Shown: piece by piece, positions 63,962 through 64,000 of the stretch
Numbering within the stretch: position 1 is the first letter of the stretch
Layout of the letters: each line of letters starts with the position of its first letter
From: Antarcticibacterium sp. 1MA-6-2
GTDB taxonomy: Bacteria > Bacteroidota > Bacteroidia > Flavobacteriales > Flavobacteriaceae
Direction of reading: 5' to 3'
NCBI RefSeq assembly: GCF_021535135.1
Contig: NZ_CP091036.1
Coordinates: 3,286,001 to 3,350,000, forward strand
Length of the DNA stretch: 64,000 nt
Notes under the pieces: model-generated
Databases searched by the model: none
What the model was told of the DNA's origin: nothing
Seen by the model: the letters and a program-made list of their open reading frames with translations, nothing else
Position numbers and translations under genes: made by a program

Positions 63962-64000
63962 ATGAGTAAATTTAAAAAGAAAAAGAGCGGAGAATTGCCT
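63962..64000 (+). CDS. Start of a second ExbD-like gene (cut by window end)
   Basis: ATG 63962 opens 'MSKFKKKKSGELP', the basic start usual for the second ExbD of Bacteroidota, 12 bases after the first exbD. Only 13 codons are visible, so identification rests on position and this short match. Confidence 0.6.
   Translation, partial: MSKFKKKKSGELP

Overview
The window is chromosomal DNA from a member of the Bacteroidota, most likely family Flavobacteriaceae. It is AT-rich and carries the Flavobacteria-type -7 promoter element TAnnTTTG. Its gene content is typical of that group: an M16/M13/M28/S9 peptidase set, ExbBD genes, a UDP-sugar-epimerase-like threonine dehydrogenase, BamA/TamA-like and TolC outer-membrane proteins, and small Flavobacteria-type conserved proteins. 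No rRNA, CRISPR array, prophage or insertion sequence was seen. One tRNA (Ser, GGA) is present.

Layout. 1-5.7 kb: end of asnB, an Omp85-like protein, yraN, a lipoprotein and metG. 5.7-6.3 kb: a GIY-YIG nuclease gene flanked on both sides by inverted pairs of a 25-base hairpin repeat. 6.4-19 kb: a histone-deacetylase-like enzyme, M16 peptidase, GH9 glucanase, ssb, a one-lobe helicase-like protein, DUF4174, DUF389 and DUF421 proteins, an S9 dipeptidyl peptidase and a GNAT acetyltransferase. 19-30.5 kb: an 11-gene minus-strand glycan operon (SDR, NAD epimerase, glycosidase-epimerase fusion, Zn-dependent dehydrogenase, Gfo/Idh, GT4, three CgeB-like glycosyltransferases, methyltransferase, small protein). 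30.8-44.4 kb: Zn-ribbon and CBS proteins, M28 peptidase, epimerase-like protein, M13 peptidase, tdh, cold-shock protein, ClC channel, aspS, MORN-type protein. 44.4-52.3 kb: LLM oxidoreductase and a TetR-TolC-MFP-RND efflux operon. 52.3-64 kb: polyprenyl synthetase, an outer-membrane protein, sucAB, a retropepsin-like protein, tatD, an acyltransferase, asparaginase, tRNA-Ser and an exbB-exbD cluster.

The most striking property is at the level of the sequence itself. About 25 genes, including essential ones (aspS, sucA, sucB), are broken by small indels or in-frame stops. Nearly every break sits exactly where protein conservation calls for a RCCGGY hexamer (ACCGGT, GCCGGC, ACCGGC, GCCGGT). At that point the sequence instead reads CTTAG, CTAAG, CTTAAG, CCTAG, CCTAAG, CTCAG or a similar string. 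By eye I found no intact RCCGGY in 64 kb, while YCCGGY and RCCGGR are plentiful. Restoring CCGG brings each affected gene back to a whole number of codons and restores conserved motifs such as AspS 'GATG', HDAC 'DGTGD', M13 'GEPVDKTEWFMPP', asparaginase 'TGGTIGM' and a perfect terminator stem. The best explanation is a systematic base-calling error at a modified RCCGGY site, meaning the host carries an RCCGGY-specific DNA modification. I therefore annotate these genes at full length as functional CDSs and note the scars. A minority of breaks are homopolymer indels or unexplained.
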